Position numbers and translations under genes: made by a program
Shown here: positions 33,487 through 42,007 of the stretch, one piece after another
Numbering within the stretch: the stretch's first letter is position 1
Layout: every line of letters begins with the position of its first letter
Notes under the pieces: generated by a model
Told to the model about the DNA's origin: nothing
Seen by the model: the letters and a program-made list of their open reading frames with translations, nothing else
The model's database searches: none
NCBI GenBank assembly: GCA_030837965.1
Contig: JAUTXP010000004.1
Location: forward strand, 1-64,000
DNA from: Acidimicrobiaceae bacterium
Lineage (GTDB): Bacteria; Actinomycetota; Acidimicrobiia; Acidimicrobiales; JAUTXP01
Direction of reading: 5' to 3'
Length of the DNA stretch: 64,000 nucleotides

Positions 33487-33516
33487 TTGACTTAGTCAGG
33501 TTTCTCGGGCCATGAT
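33487..33516 (+). promoter_or_regulatory. Promoter and palindrome for the ABC importer
   Basis: TTGACT (33487-33492) and CATGAT (33511-33516) with an 18-base spacer. The -10 element ends six bases before the GTG start, suggesting a leaderless mRNA. A perfect palindrome TGACTTAGTCA (33488-33498) covers the -35 element and is a good operator candidate for the divergent Rrf2 regulator. Confidence 0.55.
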
Positions 33517-33522
33517 CCTGGC

Positions 33523-34590
33523 GTGAGAGCACATCTACGCCCCTTGCTTGTCCCCCTGGTCGCCTTGCTCGCCCTCGGCACCGCGTGTGGGGACAACGCC
33601 AGCGGGACGGCCAAGGCCTCAACGGCCAAGGGATCGACCGAGGAGGCGCCCACCACGGTGCGCCTCGGCTACTTCCCGAACATCACCCACGCCACCGCCA
33701 TCGTCGGTGTCGAGAGCGGGATCTTCACTACCGCGTTGGGCCGCAACAAGCTGGAGACACAGACCTTCAACGCCGGGCCCGCCGCGGTCGAGGCCCTGCT
33801 GTCGGGCGCGCTGGACGCCAGTTACATCGGGCCCAACCCGGCCATCAACGCCTACGTCAAGTCGAGCGGCAAGGCCATCCGCATCATCTCGGGGGCGACG
33901 TCGGGCGGGGCCGCGCTGGTGGTGAAGCCCGGGGTCACGACGGGCGCCGACCTCAAGGGCAAGAAGGTGGCGTCGCCCCAACTGGGCGGGACGCAGGACG
34001 TGGCCTTGCGCCATTGGCTCAAAGACGCTGGGCTCAACACCGACCCGCAGGGCGGCGGCGATGTCTCCATCGTCCCGCAGGAGAACGCCCAGACCCTCGA
34101 GACGTTCAAGTCAGGCGCCATCAGCGGGGCGTGGGTGCCTGAGCCGTGGGCCACGCGACTGGTGCAGGAAGGCGGCGGCAAGGTGCTCGTCAACGAGGCC
34201 GAGCTGTGGCCCGGCGGGCGCTTCGTCACCACCCATCTGGTGGTGCGCACCGACTTCTTGAAGGCCCACCCCGCCGCCGTCCGGGCCCTGTTGGACGGCC
34301 AGGTGAAGGCCAACGCCCTTGTGCACGACAACCCTTCGGAGGCGCAGAAGCTGGTGAACACGGGCATCGAGAAGATCACCGGCAAGAAGCTGGCCGAAGC
34401 CGTGATCACCGGGGCCTGGCCCAACCTCGAGTTCACCAACGACCCGGTCGCCTCGTCGCTCAAGCTCTCGGCTGACCACGCCAAGGACGTGGGCCTGCTG
34501 CCCGCCGTCCGCCTCGACGGCATCTACGATCTGGCCCTGCTCAACCAAGCGCTCAAGGCTGCGGGCCAGCCGCAGGTGCGAGCGTCATGA
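33523..34590 (+). CDS. ABC importer substrate-binding lipoprotein, sulfonate/nitrate type
   Basis: 355 residues. Signal peptide with lipobox LGTAC, Ala/Thr/Lys-rich linker, then the periplasmic-binding fold of the SsuA/TauA/NrtA group: VRLGYFPNITHATAIVGVESGIF, FNAGPAAVEALLSGALDASYIGPNPAIN, the GGTQDVALRHWLKD segment and SGAWVPEPWA. The family delivers aliphatic sulfonates, taurine, nitrate or related anions to a membrane permease. The ATPase ATG overlaps the stop. The adjacent cysteine-free Rrf2 regulator favours an organosulfur substrate over nitrate, but this is inference. Confidence 0.88.
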   Translation: MRAHLRPLLVPLVALLALGTACGDNASGTAKASTAKGSTEEAPTTVRLGYFPNITHATAIVGVESGIFTTALGRNKLETQTFNAGPAAVEALLSGALDASYIGPNPAINAYVKSSGKAIRIISGATSGGAALVVKPGVTTGADLKGKKVASPQLGGTQDVALRHWLKDAGLNTDPQGGGDVSIVPQENAQTLETFKSGAISGAWVPEPWATRLVQEGGGKVLVNEAELWPGGRFVTTHLVVRTDFLKAHPAAVRALLDGQVKANALVHDNPSEAQKLVNTGIEKITGKKLAEAVITGAWPNLEFTNDPVASSLKLSADHAKDVGLLPAVRLDGIYDLALLNQALKAAGQPQVRAS

Positions 34591-35432
34591 CAATCGTGAA
34601 CGACGAGCCCGGCGCCCCGACCCCGGTCCCCGCGCCCCCGGTCGCTTCCGATGCGCCCGCTCCGGCCCCGACCTCGCCCGCATCGGTGCCCGCGGCCATT
34701 CGCTGTCGCGGCCTGTCCAAGGCATTCGGCACGGCCCGTAACGCGGTCGTCGCCCTCGACCGCGTCGACCTCGACGTGCGGGCGGGCGAGTTCGTTTGCG
34801 TGGTGGGCGCGTCCGGCTGCGGCAAGTCCACGCTGCTCAACCTGGTGGCCGGGCTCGACGCGCCCACTCGCGGCCAGGTCGACGTGGTGGGCCGCACGGC
34901 CTTGATGTTCCAGGACTCAGCCCTGTTCCCATGGCTGACGGTGGCGGACAACGTGGGCCTCCCACTCCGCCTGGCGGGCATGCCCAAGGGCGCTCGCCAG
35001 GCGCGGGTGGAGGAACTGCTCGCCTCCGTGCATCTGGCCGGACAAGGCGAGCGCAGGCCGCACGAGCTGTCGGGCGGGATGCGCCAGCGTGTCGCTTTGG
35101 CCCGGGCCTTGGCCCAAGAGGCCGAGATCCTCTTGATGGACGAGCCCTTCGGCGCCCTCGACGCCATGACCCGCGACCTGCTTCACGACGAGCTCGAACG
35201 GCTGTGGGTGGAGCGGAGCCTGACCATCTTGTTCGTCACCCACAACGTGCGCGAGGCCAGCCGGCTGGGTGACCGCATCGCGCTGCTCACCAGCAGACCT
35301 GGGCGAGTGGCGGCCACGTTCGACGTGCCCTTCGCCCGGCCTCGTCGGATCGAGGCCCCCGAGGTGTCCGAGATGGCGGGCCTGGTCACCGCCCGACTGC
35401 GCCAGGAGGTGGCCCGTCATGGCCCTCGTTGA
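34587..35432 (+). CDS. ABC importer ATPase, SsuB/TauB type
   Basis: 281 residues with a Pro/Ala-rich leader of about 35 residues. Walker A GASGCGKST, Q-loop region LMFQDSALFPWLTV, signature LSGGMRQRVALARAL, Walker B ILLMDEPFGALD and switch His in FVTHNVREA are all intact. The Q-loop FPW pattern is typical of the nitrate/sulfonate importer group. It overlaps the binding-protein gene by 4 bases and the permease gene by 14 bases, so the three form a single translational unit. Confidence 0.92.
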   Translation: MTIVNDEPGAPTPVPAPPVASDAPAPAPTSPASVPAAIRCRGLSKAFGTARNAVVALDRVDLDVRAGEFVCVVGASGCGKSTLLNLVAGLDAPTRGQVDVVGRTALMFQDSALFPWLTVADNVGLPLRLAGMPKGARQARVEELLASVHLAGQGERRPHELSGGMRQRVALARALAQEAEILLMDEPFGALDAMTRDLLHDELERLWVERSLTILFVTHNVREASRLGDRIALLTSRPGRVAATFDVPFARPRRIEAPEVSEMAGLVTARLRQEVARHGPR

Positions 35433-36279
35433 AGCGGCCGACGCCAGCGTCCTCGAAGGGCTGGACGTCTTGGAGACGGCCACGGACGTGGGGCCCAGCC
35501 GGCGGGCCCGCCTGTGGTCGGCGGCCTGGCCCAAGCTGGCCGCGCTCTTCCTCGTCATCGCGGGCTGGCAGGCGGTGGTGTGGACCGGATGGCGCGAGCA
35601 GTACCTGCTGCCCGCGCCCGGCACCGTGTTGCGCGAGCTGCGGTCCATGACCAGCCAGGCCGTGTTCTGGAAGGCGGTCGGCATCACCCTGCGGCGAGCA
35701 GCGGTGGGCTACGCCGCGGCCGCCGTGCTGGGCAGCATCGTGGGCCTGGCCGTGGCCCGCGTGCGCGTGCTGCGGGTCGCCGTCGGCTCGTTGATCACCG
35801 GCCTGCAGACGATGCCTTCGATCGCCTGGTTCCCCTTGGCCATCCTGCTGTTCCAACTGAGCGAGTCGGCCATCCTGTTCGTCGTCGTGCTGGGCGCGGC
35901 ACCGTCCATCGCCAACGGCATCATCGCGGGCGTCGATCACGTGCCGCCGCTGCTCATTCGGGCGGGCCGGGTAGTGGGGGCCCACGGTGCGTCGCTGTAT
36001 CGGCATGTGGTGCTGCCTGCCGCCCTGCCCTCGGTGCTGGCCGGGCACAAGCAGGGGTGGGCCTTCGCGTGGCGCAGCCTGATGGCGGGCGAGCTGTTGG
36101 TGATCGTCGCCAACAGGCCGTCGATCGGCGCTCGGCTCCAGTTCTCCCGTGAGCTTTCCGATGCCCCCGCGCTGCTGGCCTACATGATCGTGATCCTCGC
36201 CATCGGCATCGCCGTCGACGCCGCCTTTGCCGCGGCCGACCGCTCGCTTCGGGCCCGTCGGGGGCTGACCCTCGCGTAG
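35419..36279 (+). CDS. ABC importer permease, SsuC type
   Basis: 286 residues from the ATG inside the end of the ATPase gene. About six membrane segments; the ATPase-contact loop is seen in HVVLPAALPSVLAGHKQGWAFAWRSLMAGELL. Conserved family stretches include QTMPSIAWFPLAILLF and LGAAPSIANGIIAGVDHVPP. An N-terminal cytosolic extension of about 40 residues precedes the first helix. Completes the importer with 33523-35432. Confidence 0.9.
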   Translation: MALVEAADASVLEGLDVLETATDVGPSRRARLWSAAWPKLAALFLVIAGWQAVVWTGWREQYLLPAPGTVLRELRSMTSQAVFWKAVGITLRRAAVGYAAAAVLGSIVGLAVARVRVLRVAVGSLITGLQTMPSIAWFPLAILLFQLSESAILFVVVLGAAPSIANGIIAGVDHVPPLLIRAGRVVGAHGASLYRHVVLPAALPSVLAGHKQGWAFAWRSLMAGELLVIVANRPSIGARLQFSRELSDAPALLAYMIVILAIGIAVDAAFAAADRSLRARRGLTLA

Positions 36280-36369
36280 CGGCGCGCATTGCGGCCGCAG
36301 CCGCGATGATTCTCGGGCCGGGCCATCGTCATATCGGTGGAGGACGACCGCCGACGAGAGGAGACCGCA

Positions 36370-36849
36370 ATGCCGACGATCACACCGAACCTGTGGTTCG
36401 ACACGCAGGGCGAGGAGGCGGCCGAGTTCTATGTCTCGGTCTTCCCCAACTCGAAGATCACCAACGTGAGCTACTACGGCGACGCCGGGCCGCGGGAGGC
36501 GGGCACGGTGCTCACCGTCGACTTCGTGCTCGACGGAAACGAGTTCACCGCCATCAACGGAGGCCCGGAGTTCACCTTCGACGAGGCCGTCTCCTTCCTC
36601 ATCAACTGCGCCGACCAAGAAGAGGTCGACTACTACTGGGAGAAGCTGACCGAGGGCGGGTCCGAGGTTCAGTGCGGCTGGCTGAAGGACCGCTTCGGCG
36701 TGTCCTGGCAGGTCGTTCCCGAGGGCATGGGCGAGATCATGGGCGACCCTGACCCCGAGCGGGCCTCCCGGGCCATGAAGGCCATGCTCGGCATGAAGAA
36801 GCTCGACCTGAACGCCCTGCGCGCCGCAGCCGACGGCCCCGCGACCTAA
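36370..36849 (+). CDS. VOC/PhnB-like protein
   Basis: 159 residues with a GAGGAGA site before the ATG. Vicinal-oxygen-chelate fold of the PhnB/demethylubiquinone-methyltransferase-like group: ITPNLWFDTQGEEAAEFYVSVFPNS, GTVLTVDFVLDGNEFTAINGGPEF, VDYYWEKLTEGG and WLKDRFGVSWQVVP. Members are usually metal-free or of unknown enzymatic role. Stand-alone gene; no pathway clue. Confidence 0.88.
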   Translation: MPTITPNLWFDTQGEEAAEFYVSVFPNSKITNVSYYGDAGPREAGTVLTVDFVLDGNEFTAINGGPEFTFDEAVSFLINCADQEEVDYYWEKLTEGGSEVQCGWLKDRFGVSWQVVPEGMGEIMGDPDPERASRAMKAMLGMKKLDLNALRAAADGPAT

Positions 36850-36911
36850 CCCGTTCGGGTGGCCAGTCCCGCCCCACGCCACCCTCCCCGTCCCCGTCCC
36901 CCCGCCGCCGG

Positions 36912-36960
36912 CATTTGGGCGCACTTGGCCACCGTGGCGGTGCACAAGTACGCCCAAATG
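36912..36960. repeat. Inverted repeat related to the 22926-23036 cluster
   Basis: CATTTGGGCGCACTT (36912-36926) and AAGTACGCCCAAATG (36946-36960) form a 15-bp stem with one mismatch. The ten outer bases CATTTGGGCG are identical to the repeat at 22988-23036. It lies between the convergent VOC and hemerythrin genes. The remaining 36961-37052 is a G-rich stretch with no recognised feature. Confidence 0.65.
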
Positions 36961-37052
36961 CGTGGGCGCCGGGTTCCTGGGGCGGCGGGCGGTAGGGCCG
37001 GGCGGGCGGGGGGGTGGGGGGCGGGGCGGGGCGGCCGTGGCCGACGGACTCG

Positions 37053-37757
37053 TCAGGGTTGGGGCAAGGCGTCGACCAGGGCCTGGCGGGCGGGCCGCCA
37101 CACGTCGCTCAAGAGCCGCTGAGCCGGAGGCGGCAGCACGCTCACGATGCGCTCGGTGGTGGCCGGATCGGCCCCGTCCAGTACCCACGGCAGGTAGCGG
37201 GCGGGCACGGCCTCGGCCTGGCGTCGGGCGAAGAACGCGGTCATGTACTCGTCGTCGGCCGCTCGGCGGATGAGGGGGACACACTCCGCCTCCTCATGGG
37301 CCAAGTGGGGCACCAAGAGGCTTTGCAGTCCCGCCAGCGCCTGAGCCGCCTGAGCCGCCAGCGCCTGAGCCGCATCGGCGGCAACCGCGCCATCAGCCCG
37401 AACGGCCAAGGTCCGCATGCTGACCTCCACCTGGTCCAGCGCCCCGACCAAGGCCGCGTGCTCGCCTTCCATCTCGGCCAGGACCGATGTGGCCTCGTCG
37501 CCCAAGGCCGCGGCCACCTGCACGTAGATCTCTTCGTCCTCCACCCGATGGTGGTCACGAAGCTCGACCTCGAAGGCCGACCAGTACGCCTGAACGGCCG
37601 CAGCCCCGGCCACCGCACCCGCCCCACCATCACCCGACGCACCATGACCCTCACCGGCGAGAAGCTGGGCCGACGCAACCAGGCGATCGAGGTCGCGGCG
37701 GAAAGCGTTGTGGATGGCCATCAGGGTCCCGATCCCTGCTTCGACGAGCTGTGTCAT
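37053..37757 (-). CDS. Hemerythrin HHE-domain protein
   Basis: 234 residues from the ATG at 37757 (AAGAGGA site). Helical-bundle hemerythrin motifs: AIHNAFRRDLDRLV (His1), VELRDHHRVEDEEIY, EGEHAALVGALD and LLVPHLAHEEAECVPLI, which together supply the His/Glu ligands for a di-iron site. The helix between is Ala/Gln-repetitive. A C-terminal helical segment follows the bundle. Such proteins bind oxygen or nitric oxide or sense iron/redox. It is divergent from a TetR gene with a strong palindrome between, so TetR control is likely. Confidence 0.85.
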   Translation of the reverse strand: MTQLVEAGIGTLMAIHNAFRRDLDRLVASAQLLAGEGHGASGDGGAGAVAGAAAVQAYWSAFEVELRDHHRVEDEEIYVQVAAALGDEATSVLAEMEGEHAALVGALDQVEVSMRTLAVRADGAVAADAAQALAAQAAQALAGLQSLLVPHLAHEEAECVPLIRRAADDEYMTAFFARRQAEAVPARYLPWVLDGADPATTERIVSVLPPPAQRLLSDVWRPARQALVDALPQP

Positions 37758-37788
37758 TGACGCCGTCCTCTTTTGCGTAGAGTGTCGT

Positions 37789-37815
37789 TCTCCGTAGAAG
37801 CTGCTTCTTCGGAGA
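37789..37815. promoter_or_regulatory. 27-bp TetR-type operator palindrome
   Basis: TCTCCG-T-AGAAGC-T-GCTTCT-T-CGGAGA is a palindrome apart from the three T positions. It lies between the divergent hemerythrin (start 37757) and TetR (start 37835) genes and eight bases upstream of the TetR -10 element TATGCT (37823-37828), so binding would block both promoters. Confidence 0.7.
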
Positions 37816-37834
37816 CTGGCAGTATGCTGTGATC

Positions 37835-38557
37835 GTGTCAAGCGCCCCAGCCACCAAGCGGGCCTACGACGCCGCCGCTCGGCAAGCCCGGGCCGAGCAG
37901 GAGCGGGCCGCCACTCGACGGCGCGTCGTCCAGGCGGCCGTCGACCTCTTCACCGAGCGGGGTTACGTGGCCACCACCATGGCCGACGTGGCCGAGCGCG
38001 CCGGCGTCGCCCTCCAGTCCGTCTACAAGGCGGGCAGCAGCAAGTTCGACCTGCTGCACCTGGCCGCCGACGTGGCCGTGGCCGGCGACCACGACCAGGT
38101 ACTCCTCAAGGACCGGCCCGACATCGCGGGCCTGGCCGACGAGCCCGACCTGCGTCGCCAAGTGGAGGCCTTCGCCCGGTTCGCATCGGCCACCGTCAAC
38201 CGGGCCCTGCCCTTGCTGATCGCCGAGCGGGAGGCGGCCGCGGTCGAGCCCCGCGCCGCCGAGCGCCTGCACGCCGTGCAGCTCCGGCGCCTGGACACGT
38301 TCAAGGCCGCGGCGGCCAACCTCCACCTCGACCAATTGCCGCCGCGGCCCAAAACCAGCAAGGGCGGCACCCACAGCAAGGGCAGCAAAGGCGGCAGCCG
38401 CGGCACCAAGGCGGCCGACGTGGCCCGCACGCTGTGGGCCATCGCCAGCCCCGAGGTCTGCATCCTCCAGCGCCGCACCCTGGGCTGGTCGGCCCGCCAG
38501 CACGCCGACTGGTTGGCCGCCGTGCTCCCACGCGCCCTCGGCCTCGACGCCGGTTGA
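37835..38557 (+). CDS. TetR-family transcription regulator
   Basis: 240 residues from the GTG six bases after TATGCT, suggesting a leaderless mRNA (a GTG two codons earlier is possible). The DNA-binding domain is typical: TRRRVVQAAVDLFTERGYVATTMADVAERAGVALQSVY. The C-terminal ligand domain carries an unusual Gly/Ser/Lys-rich insertion (TSKGGTHSKGSKGGSRGTK, about residues 177-195) that is probably a flexible loop. It is divergent from the hemerythrin gene with a 27-bp operator between. Autoregulation and control of the hemerythrin gene are the simplest reading. The inducer is unknown. Confidence 0.88.
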   Translation: MSSAPATKRAYDAAARQARAEQERAATRRRVVQAAVDLFTERGYVATTMADVAERAGVALQSVYKAGSSKFDLLHLAADVAVAGDHDQVLLKDRPDIAGLADEPDLRRQVEAFARFASATVNRALPLLIAEREAAAVEPRAAERLHAVQLRRLDTFKAAAANLHLDQLPPRPKTSKGGTHSKGSKGGSRGTKAADVARTLWAIASPEVCILQRRTLGWSARQHADWLAAVLPRALGLDAG

Positions 38558-38604
38558 TCCGCATCCCTTCGCGCCGGCAGCCCGGTACCAACAACGGGGA
38601 GCCG

Positions 38605-38610
38605 TAGATT
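38605..38610 (+). promoter_or_regulatory. -10 element of a leaderless patatin mRNA
   Basis: TAGATT ends exactly six bases before the ATG at 38617, the spacing expected when transcription starts at the start codon. No ribosome-binding site precedes the gene and no clear -35 box was seen. Confidence 0.5.
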
Positions 38611-38616
38611 GCGCGG

Positions 38617-40506
38617 ATGACCCCCGAAGAGCTGGTGGCCTCACTCCAAGCCCTCGACTATCCGAAGCGGACCACGCTGGTCGAAGAGGCGGACATGGTC
38701 ATGAAGGGCGGGATCACCAGCGGCGTCGTCTACCCGTTGGCCGTCTGCGAGATCGCCAGGACCAAGCGGTTCAAGAACCTGGGCGGCAGCTCGGCGGGCG
38801 GGATCGCGGCGGGTATCGCGGCGGCCGCGGAATTGGGCAGGGATGCGGGCGGATTCCAGGAGCTGGCCAAGCTCCCCGACGACCTCGGACGCGACCTGCT
38901 GCGCATGTTCCAGCCCAGCCGAACGACCCGCCCGCTGTTTCGCATCCTGTTGGCGGCCATGGACAAAGAGCGTGGCAAGGGCGTGCGCGCCGCCCGCCTG
39001 CTCGGGGGTGTGGTGGGGGCTGCACCCGCGCCGTTCGCGGGAACCCTGCTGGGCGGCGCGGCGCTCGGCCTCTGGGGCCTGCTGGCAGTGGCGGGCGCGC
39101 CCCACCACGCCGACGACTGGCGCCGCCTTGTCATGGGCCTGGCCTTCGTGGCCTTGCCCGCTCTCGGCCTCGGCCTGGTCGCGGCCTTGGCGGGCACGGC
39201 CCTGTCCGGCAAGCGCAGGCTCGAGTCCAACGGCTATGGCATGTGCCGGGGCTCGGCCGGGCCAACCTGGTCCAAAGCGGAGCCCAAGCCCGGCCGCGTC
39301 GAGCCTTTTGCCGACTGGCTCCACGTCAAGCTCAACGCCGCGGCCAAGGTCGACGACGTACGCGGCCACGTCCTCACCTTCGGCCACCTTTGGGGCGCGC
39401 CCGAGGGGACGGCGGTCAGGCCCGACAACTACGACGTCCGCCTCGAGATGATGACGACGAACGTGACCTTCTGCCGACCGGTGCGCCTGCCTTTCGAGCA
39501 GAACCTGTACTCGTACTGTCCGTTGGAACTGGCCGAGTACTTCCCGCCGCCGGTGATGGAGCACCTGCGCAACCACGCCCGTCCCAAGTCCCGGGCCGAC
39601 TCGCCGGACTGGAAGTGCCCGGACCACCCGGACCAAGTCCTCCTGCGCCTGCCGGTGGCGGGCGACCTTCCTGTGATCGTCGCCGTCCGCCTCACGTTGA
39701 GCTTCCCGGTGCTGATCAGCGCCGTGCCCCTCTTCGCCGTCGACCACGGCCCGGAGACGCCGGGGCCGGTGCGCTGTTGGTTCTCGGACGGCGGGATCAG
39801 CAGCAACTTCCCCATCCACTTCTTCGACTCGCTGTGGCCCAAGCGCCCGACCTTCGGCATCAGCCTCGGCCCGTATCCGGTCGGGCGGCCCAAGGCCGAC
39901 GTGTACTTCCGCGGGGCGAGCACGCAGGCCGTCCCCAGGTCGCGCCCCACCGACTCCTTTCCTGCCTTCGTGGCGGCCGTGGCCGACTCGCTGCAGAACT
40001 GGTCCGACGAGGGGCAGGCCATGCTCCCCGGCTACCGGGACCGCATCGTCGAGGTGCACCACTCGGAGGAAGAGGGCGGGCTCAACCTCAACATGTCCCG
40101 CAAGACGATCTTGTCGATGTGCACTCGCGGCCACGCGGCCGCCGTCAGCCTCAGGCAGTTCGACTTCACCAAGCACCGCGACGTCCGCTACCGCACGGCC
40201 ATGGCCCAGCTCGATCGGGCAACCAGGGACATGCTGTCCAAGTACGACGTGGCCCTGCCCGGCGGACTGGACGGCTATCGGACGTTCGTCAGCACGTCTC
40301 CGTTCTCGGAGGCGACGCGCCAGTGGCGACAGGACGCGGTCAAGCGCACCGACCTCCTGCTGGCCTTCGTGGGCCGAACCATCGGCCAACAGCCCGCCGC
40401 CGCCACGGCCGCCACCGCGGTGCCCGTCGTGCCCGCGCCCGACTTCATGCATCCGAAGACCGAGCCCCACCCGGTGCCCGACCTGCGCATCGTGGCCCAC
40501 TTCTGA
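38617..40506 (+). CDS. Patatin-like phospholipase with central membrane segments
   Basis: 629 residues. Patatin catalytic elements: oxyanion region MKGGITSGVVYP, nucleophile elbow GGSSAGG (Ser near residue 54) and the Asp motif SDGGISSNF near residue 390. Between them (about 130-200) lie two strongly hydrophobic stretches (PFAGTLLGGAALGLWGLLAV and LVMGLAFVALPALGLGLVAA), an insertion not found in simple patatins, which would anchor the protein in the membrane. The last 25 residues are Ala/Pro/Val-rich. Probable lipid acyl hydrolase acting at the inner membrane face. The next gene, a small membrane protein, starts within its stop codon. Confidence 0.85.
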   Translation: MTPEELVASLQALDYPKRTTLVEEADMVMKGGITSGVVYPLAVCEIARTKRFKNLGGSSAGGIAAGIAAAAELGRDAGGFQELAKLPDDLGRDLLRMFQPSRTTRPLFRILLAAMDKERGKGVRAARLLGGVVGAAPAPFAGTLLGGAALGLWGLLAVAGAPHHADDWRRLVMGLAFVALPALGLGLVAALAGTALSGKRRLESNGYGMCRGSAGPTWSKAEPKPGRVEPFADWLHVKLNAAAKVDDVRGHVLTFGHLWGAPEGTAVRPDNYDVRLEMMTTNVTFCRPVRLPFEQNLYSYCPLELAEYFPPPVMEHLRNHARPKSRADSPDWKCPDHPDQVLLRLPVAGDLPVIVAVRLTLSFPVLISAVPLFAVDHGPETPGPVRCWFSDGGISSNFPIHFFDSLWPKRPTFGISLGPYPVGRPKADVYFRGASTQAVPRSRPTDSFPAFVAAVADSLQNWSDEGQAMLPGYRDRIVEVHHSEEEGGLNLNMSRKTILSMCTRGHAAAVSLRQFDFTKHRDVRYRTAMAQLDRATRDMLSKYDVALPGGLDGYRTFVSTSPFSEATRQWRQDAVKRTDLLLAFVGRTIGQQPAAATAATAVPVVPAPDFMHPKTEPHPVPDLRIVAHF

Positions 40507-41057
40507 TGAGCCTCACGTTGGCGGCCGAGTCGTGGTCGTGCGGGGCCCGGGCCGCGCTGTTGTTCGGGACCGCCGCGGTCGCGGGCGCGTGCCAGAAGTC
40601 CTTCGGACAGGCCAAGCGGACGATGATCGACACGGGCGGGGTCGGGATCGTGGCCTTCGAGAAGATCGGCACGTGGGGCCGGGCCGACCCCTTGATCGCC
40701 ACGTGGCGCCAGAGCGGCCGGGGGTGGCGGGCGGCCCGCTGGTCCTTGGTGGTCGATTTCTTCTTCCTCGCCGCCTACGGATTCGGGCTGTGGGTGCTGG
40801 CCGCGGTGGTGGCCCAGCACGCACGGGGCCTGGGTTGGACGGGCTGGGCCGCGGCGGCCGCGGCCGCGGGCCTCGGTTTCGTCGTGGCCGCGGCCTTGGA
40901 CGTGGTCGAGAACGTGGCCCTGCTGCTCGTCCTCCACGGCAACCACGCGGCCAACTGGCCGGGGCTGGCTCGGGCCTGCGCGTCCTTGAAGTTCCTGCTG
41001 TTGCTGGCCGGGGGCGTGGTGGTGGCCACGCTGTCCGTTTCCTACCTGGGGCCATAG
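40506..41057 (+). CDS. Small membrane protein coupled to the patatin gene
   Basis: 183 residues; the ATG shares one base with the patatin stop. Probably four membrane segments (starting near residues 12, 78, 110 and 155 by hydrophobicity), with a soluble loop between the first two (QKSFGQAKRTMIDTG to GRADPLIATWRQSG). No catalytic motif or family recognised. Coupled translation suggests that it partners the patatin-like phospholipase. Confidence 0.75.
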   Translation: MSLTLAAESWSCGARAALLFGTAAVAGACQKSFGQAKRTMIDTGGVGIVAFEKIGTWGRADPLIATWRQSGRGWRAARWSLVVDFFFLAAYGFGLWVLAAVVAQHARGLGWTGWAAAAAAAGLGFVVAAALDVVENVALLLVLHGNHAANWPGLARACASLKFLLLLAGGVVVATLSVSYLGP

Positions 41058-41090
41058 CCGCCGCGGGTCGCGGAGCGACTGACCACCGGT

Positions 41091-41096
41091 ACCCTC
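41091..41096 (+). promoter_or_regulatory. -10 element of a leaderless M23-like lipoprotein mRNA
   Basis: TACCCT ends six bases before the GTG at 41103. No ribosome-binding site and no clear -35 element. Confidence 0.45.
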
Positions 41097-41102
41097 GCCT
41101 TC

Positions 41103-41921
41103 GTGCCCCGTCGACGATCCCGGGCCTTGCTCTGCCTCCCGGTCCTCGCCGTCCTCGCCTTTCTCGCCGTCCTCGGCGCCGCGTGCTCGCCCGCAGCCGA
41201 GCCGTCCGCGGCACAGAGGGCCGCGGCCCGCCCCGGCCCATCGTCAGAGATCGTCCCCGCGCCCGCGGCCGCCTCCCCGTCCGCGTCCAGCCCGGTCGCC
41301 TCGGCCCCGATCGGCTCGTCCGACGGGACGAACGAGACCACCACCACGACAGCACCGCCGTTGCCCGACCGGGTCGTGTCCCAACCGGCATGGGCGCCCT
41401 TCGCCACCACGGGCGGAATCACGCTGCTGCACCCGGCCGCGCTGGTCGAGCGGGTCGGGTTCCATCAGGCCAACCACGACGGCGCCCGCGAGTTGGAGCC
41501 GCTGCCCACCACCGTGGCCCCGGCCACCCTCGAGCTGCGGGACCGGGGGACGCCGGCGCGCACCGCGGCCGACATCGTGGTGGACCCGAACACCGAGATC
41601 CGCTCGCCCGTCACCGGAACGGTCAAGCGGGCCGGGACCTACACGCTCTACTGCCACTACACCGACAGTTATGCCGTGATCGACCCCGCCGCCCATCTGG
41701 GCTGGGAGGTCAAGCTGCTGCACGTCGTGGGGCTGCGGGTGCGGGCCGGGCAGCCGGTGGTGGCGGGCGTCACCGTGATTGCGGCCCATGCCCACAGGCT
41801 CCCCTTCGAGTCCCAGGTGGACGAGTTGGCCGCCCCGCTGCCGGCCTGGCCGCACGTCCACGTCGAGGTGGTCGACCCCTCGATCAAGGACCGCCCCAAC
41901 CCGGGCAGCGGCTGTTCCTGA
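41103..41921 (+). CDS. M23 (LytM)-like lipoprotein
   Basis: 272 residues. Basic start, hydrophobic segment and lipobox LGAAC, then a long Ala/Pro/Ser/Thr linker to about residue 95. The C-terminal domain resembles the M23/lysostaphin beta-fold (EIRSPVTGTVKRAGTYTL, DSYAVIDP, LLHVVGLRVRAGQPVVAG, HVHVEVVDP). The HVHVE end fits the family HxH motif, but the first-motif His/Asp pair (HxxxD) is not clear, so it may be a non-catalytic envelope-binding relative. Extracytoplasmic, membrane-anchored. Confidence 0.7.
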   Translation: MPRRRSRALLCLPVLAVLAFLAVLGAACSPAAEPSAAQRAAARPGPSSEIVPAPAAASPSASSPVASAPIGSSDGTNETTTTTAPPLPDRVVSQPAWAPFATTGGITLLHPAALVERVGFHQANHDGARELEPLPTTVAPATLELRDRGTPARTAADIVVDPNTEIRSPVTGTVKRAGTYTLYCHYTDSYAVIDPAAHLGWEVKLLHVVGLRVRAGQPVVAGVTVIAAHAHRLPFESQVDELAAPLPAWPHVHVEVVDPSIKDRPNPGSGCS

Positions 41922-42007
41922 CCGTCGGGATCGGCACTGGCGGCGCACCCACCGACCCACCACCCACCCCATCCACCACCGAGTCAGCCGCACGGATCAG
42001 GCCAGGT

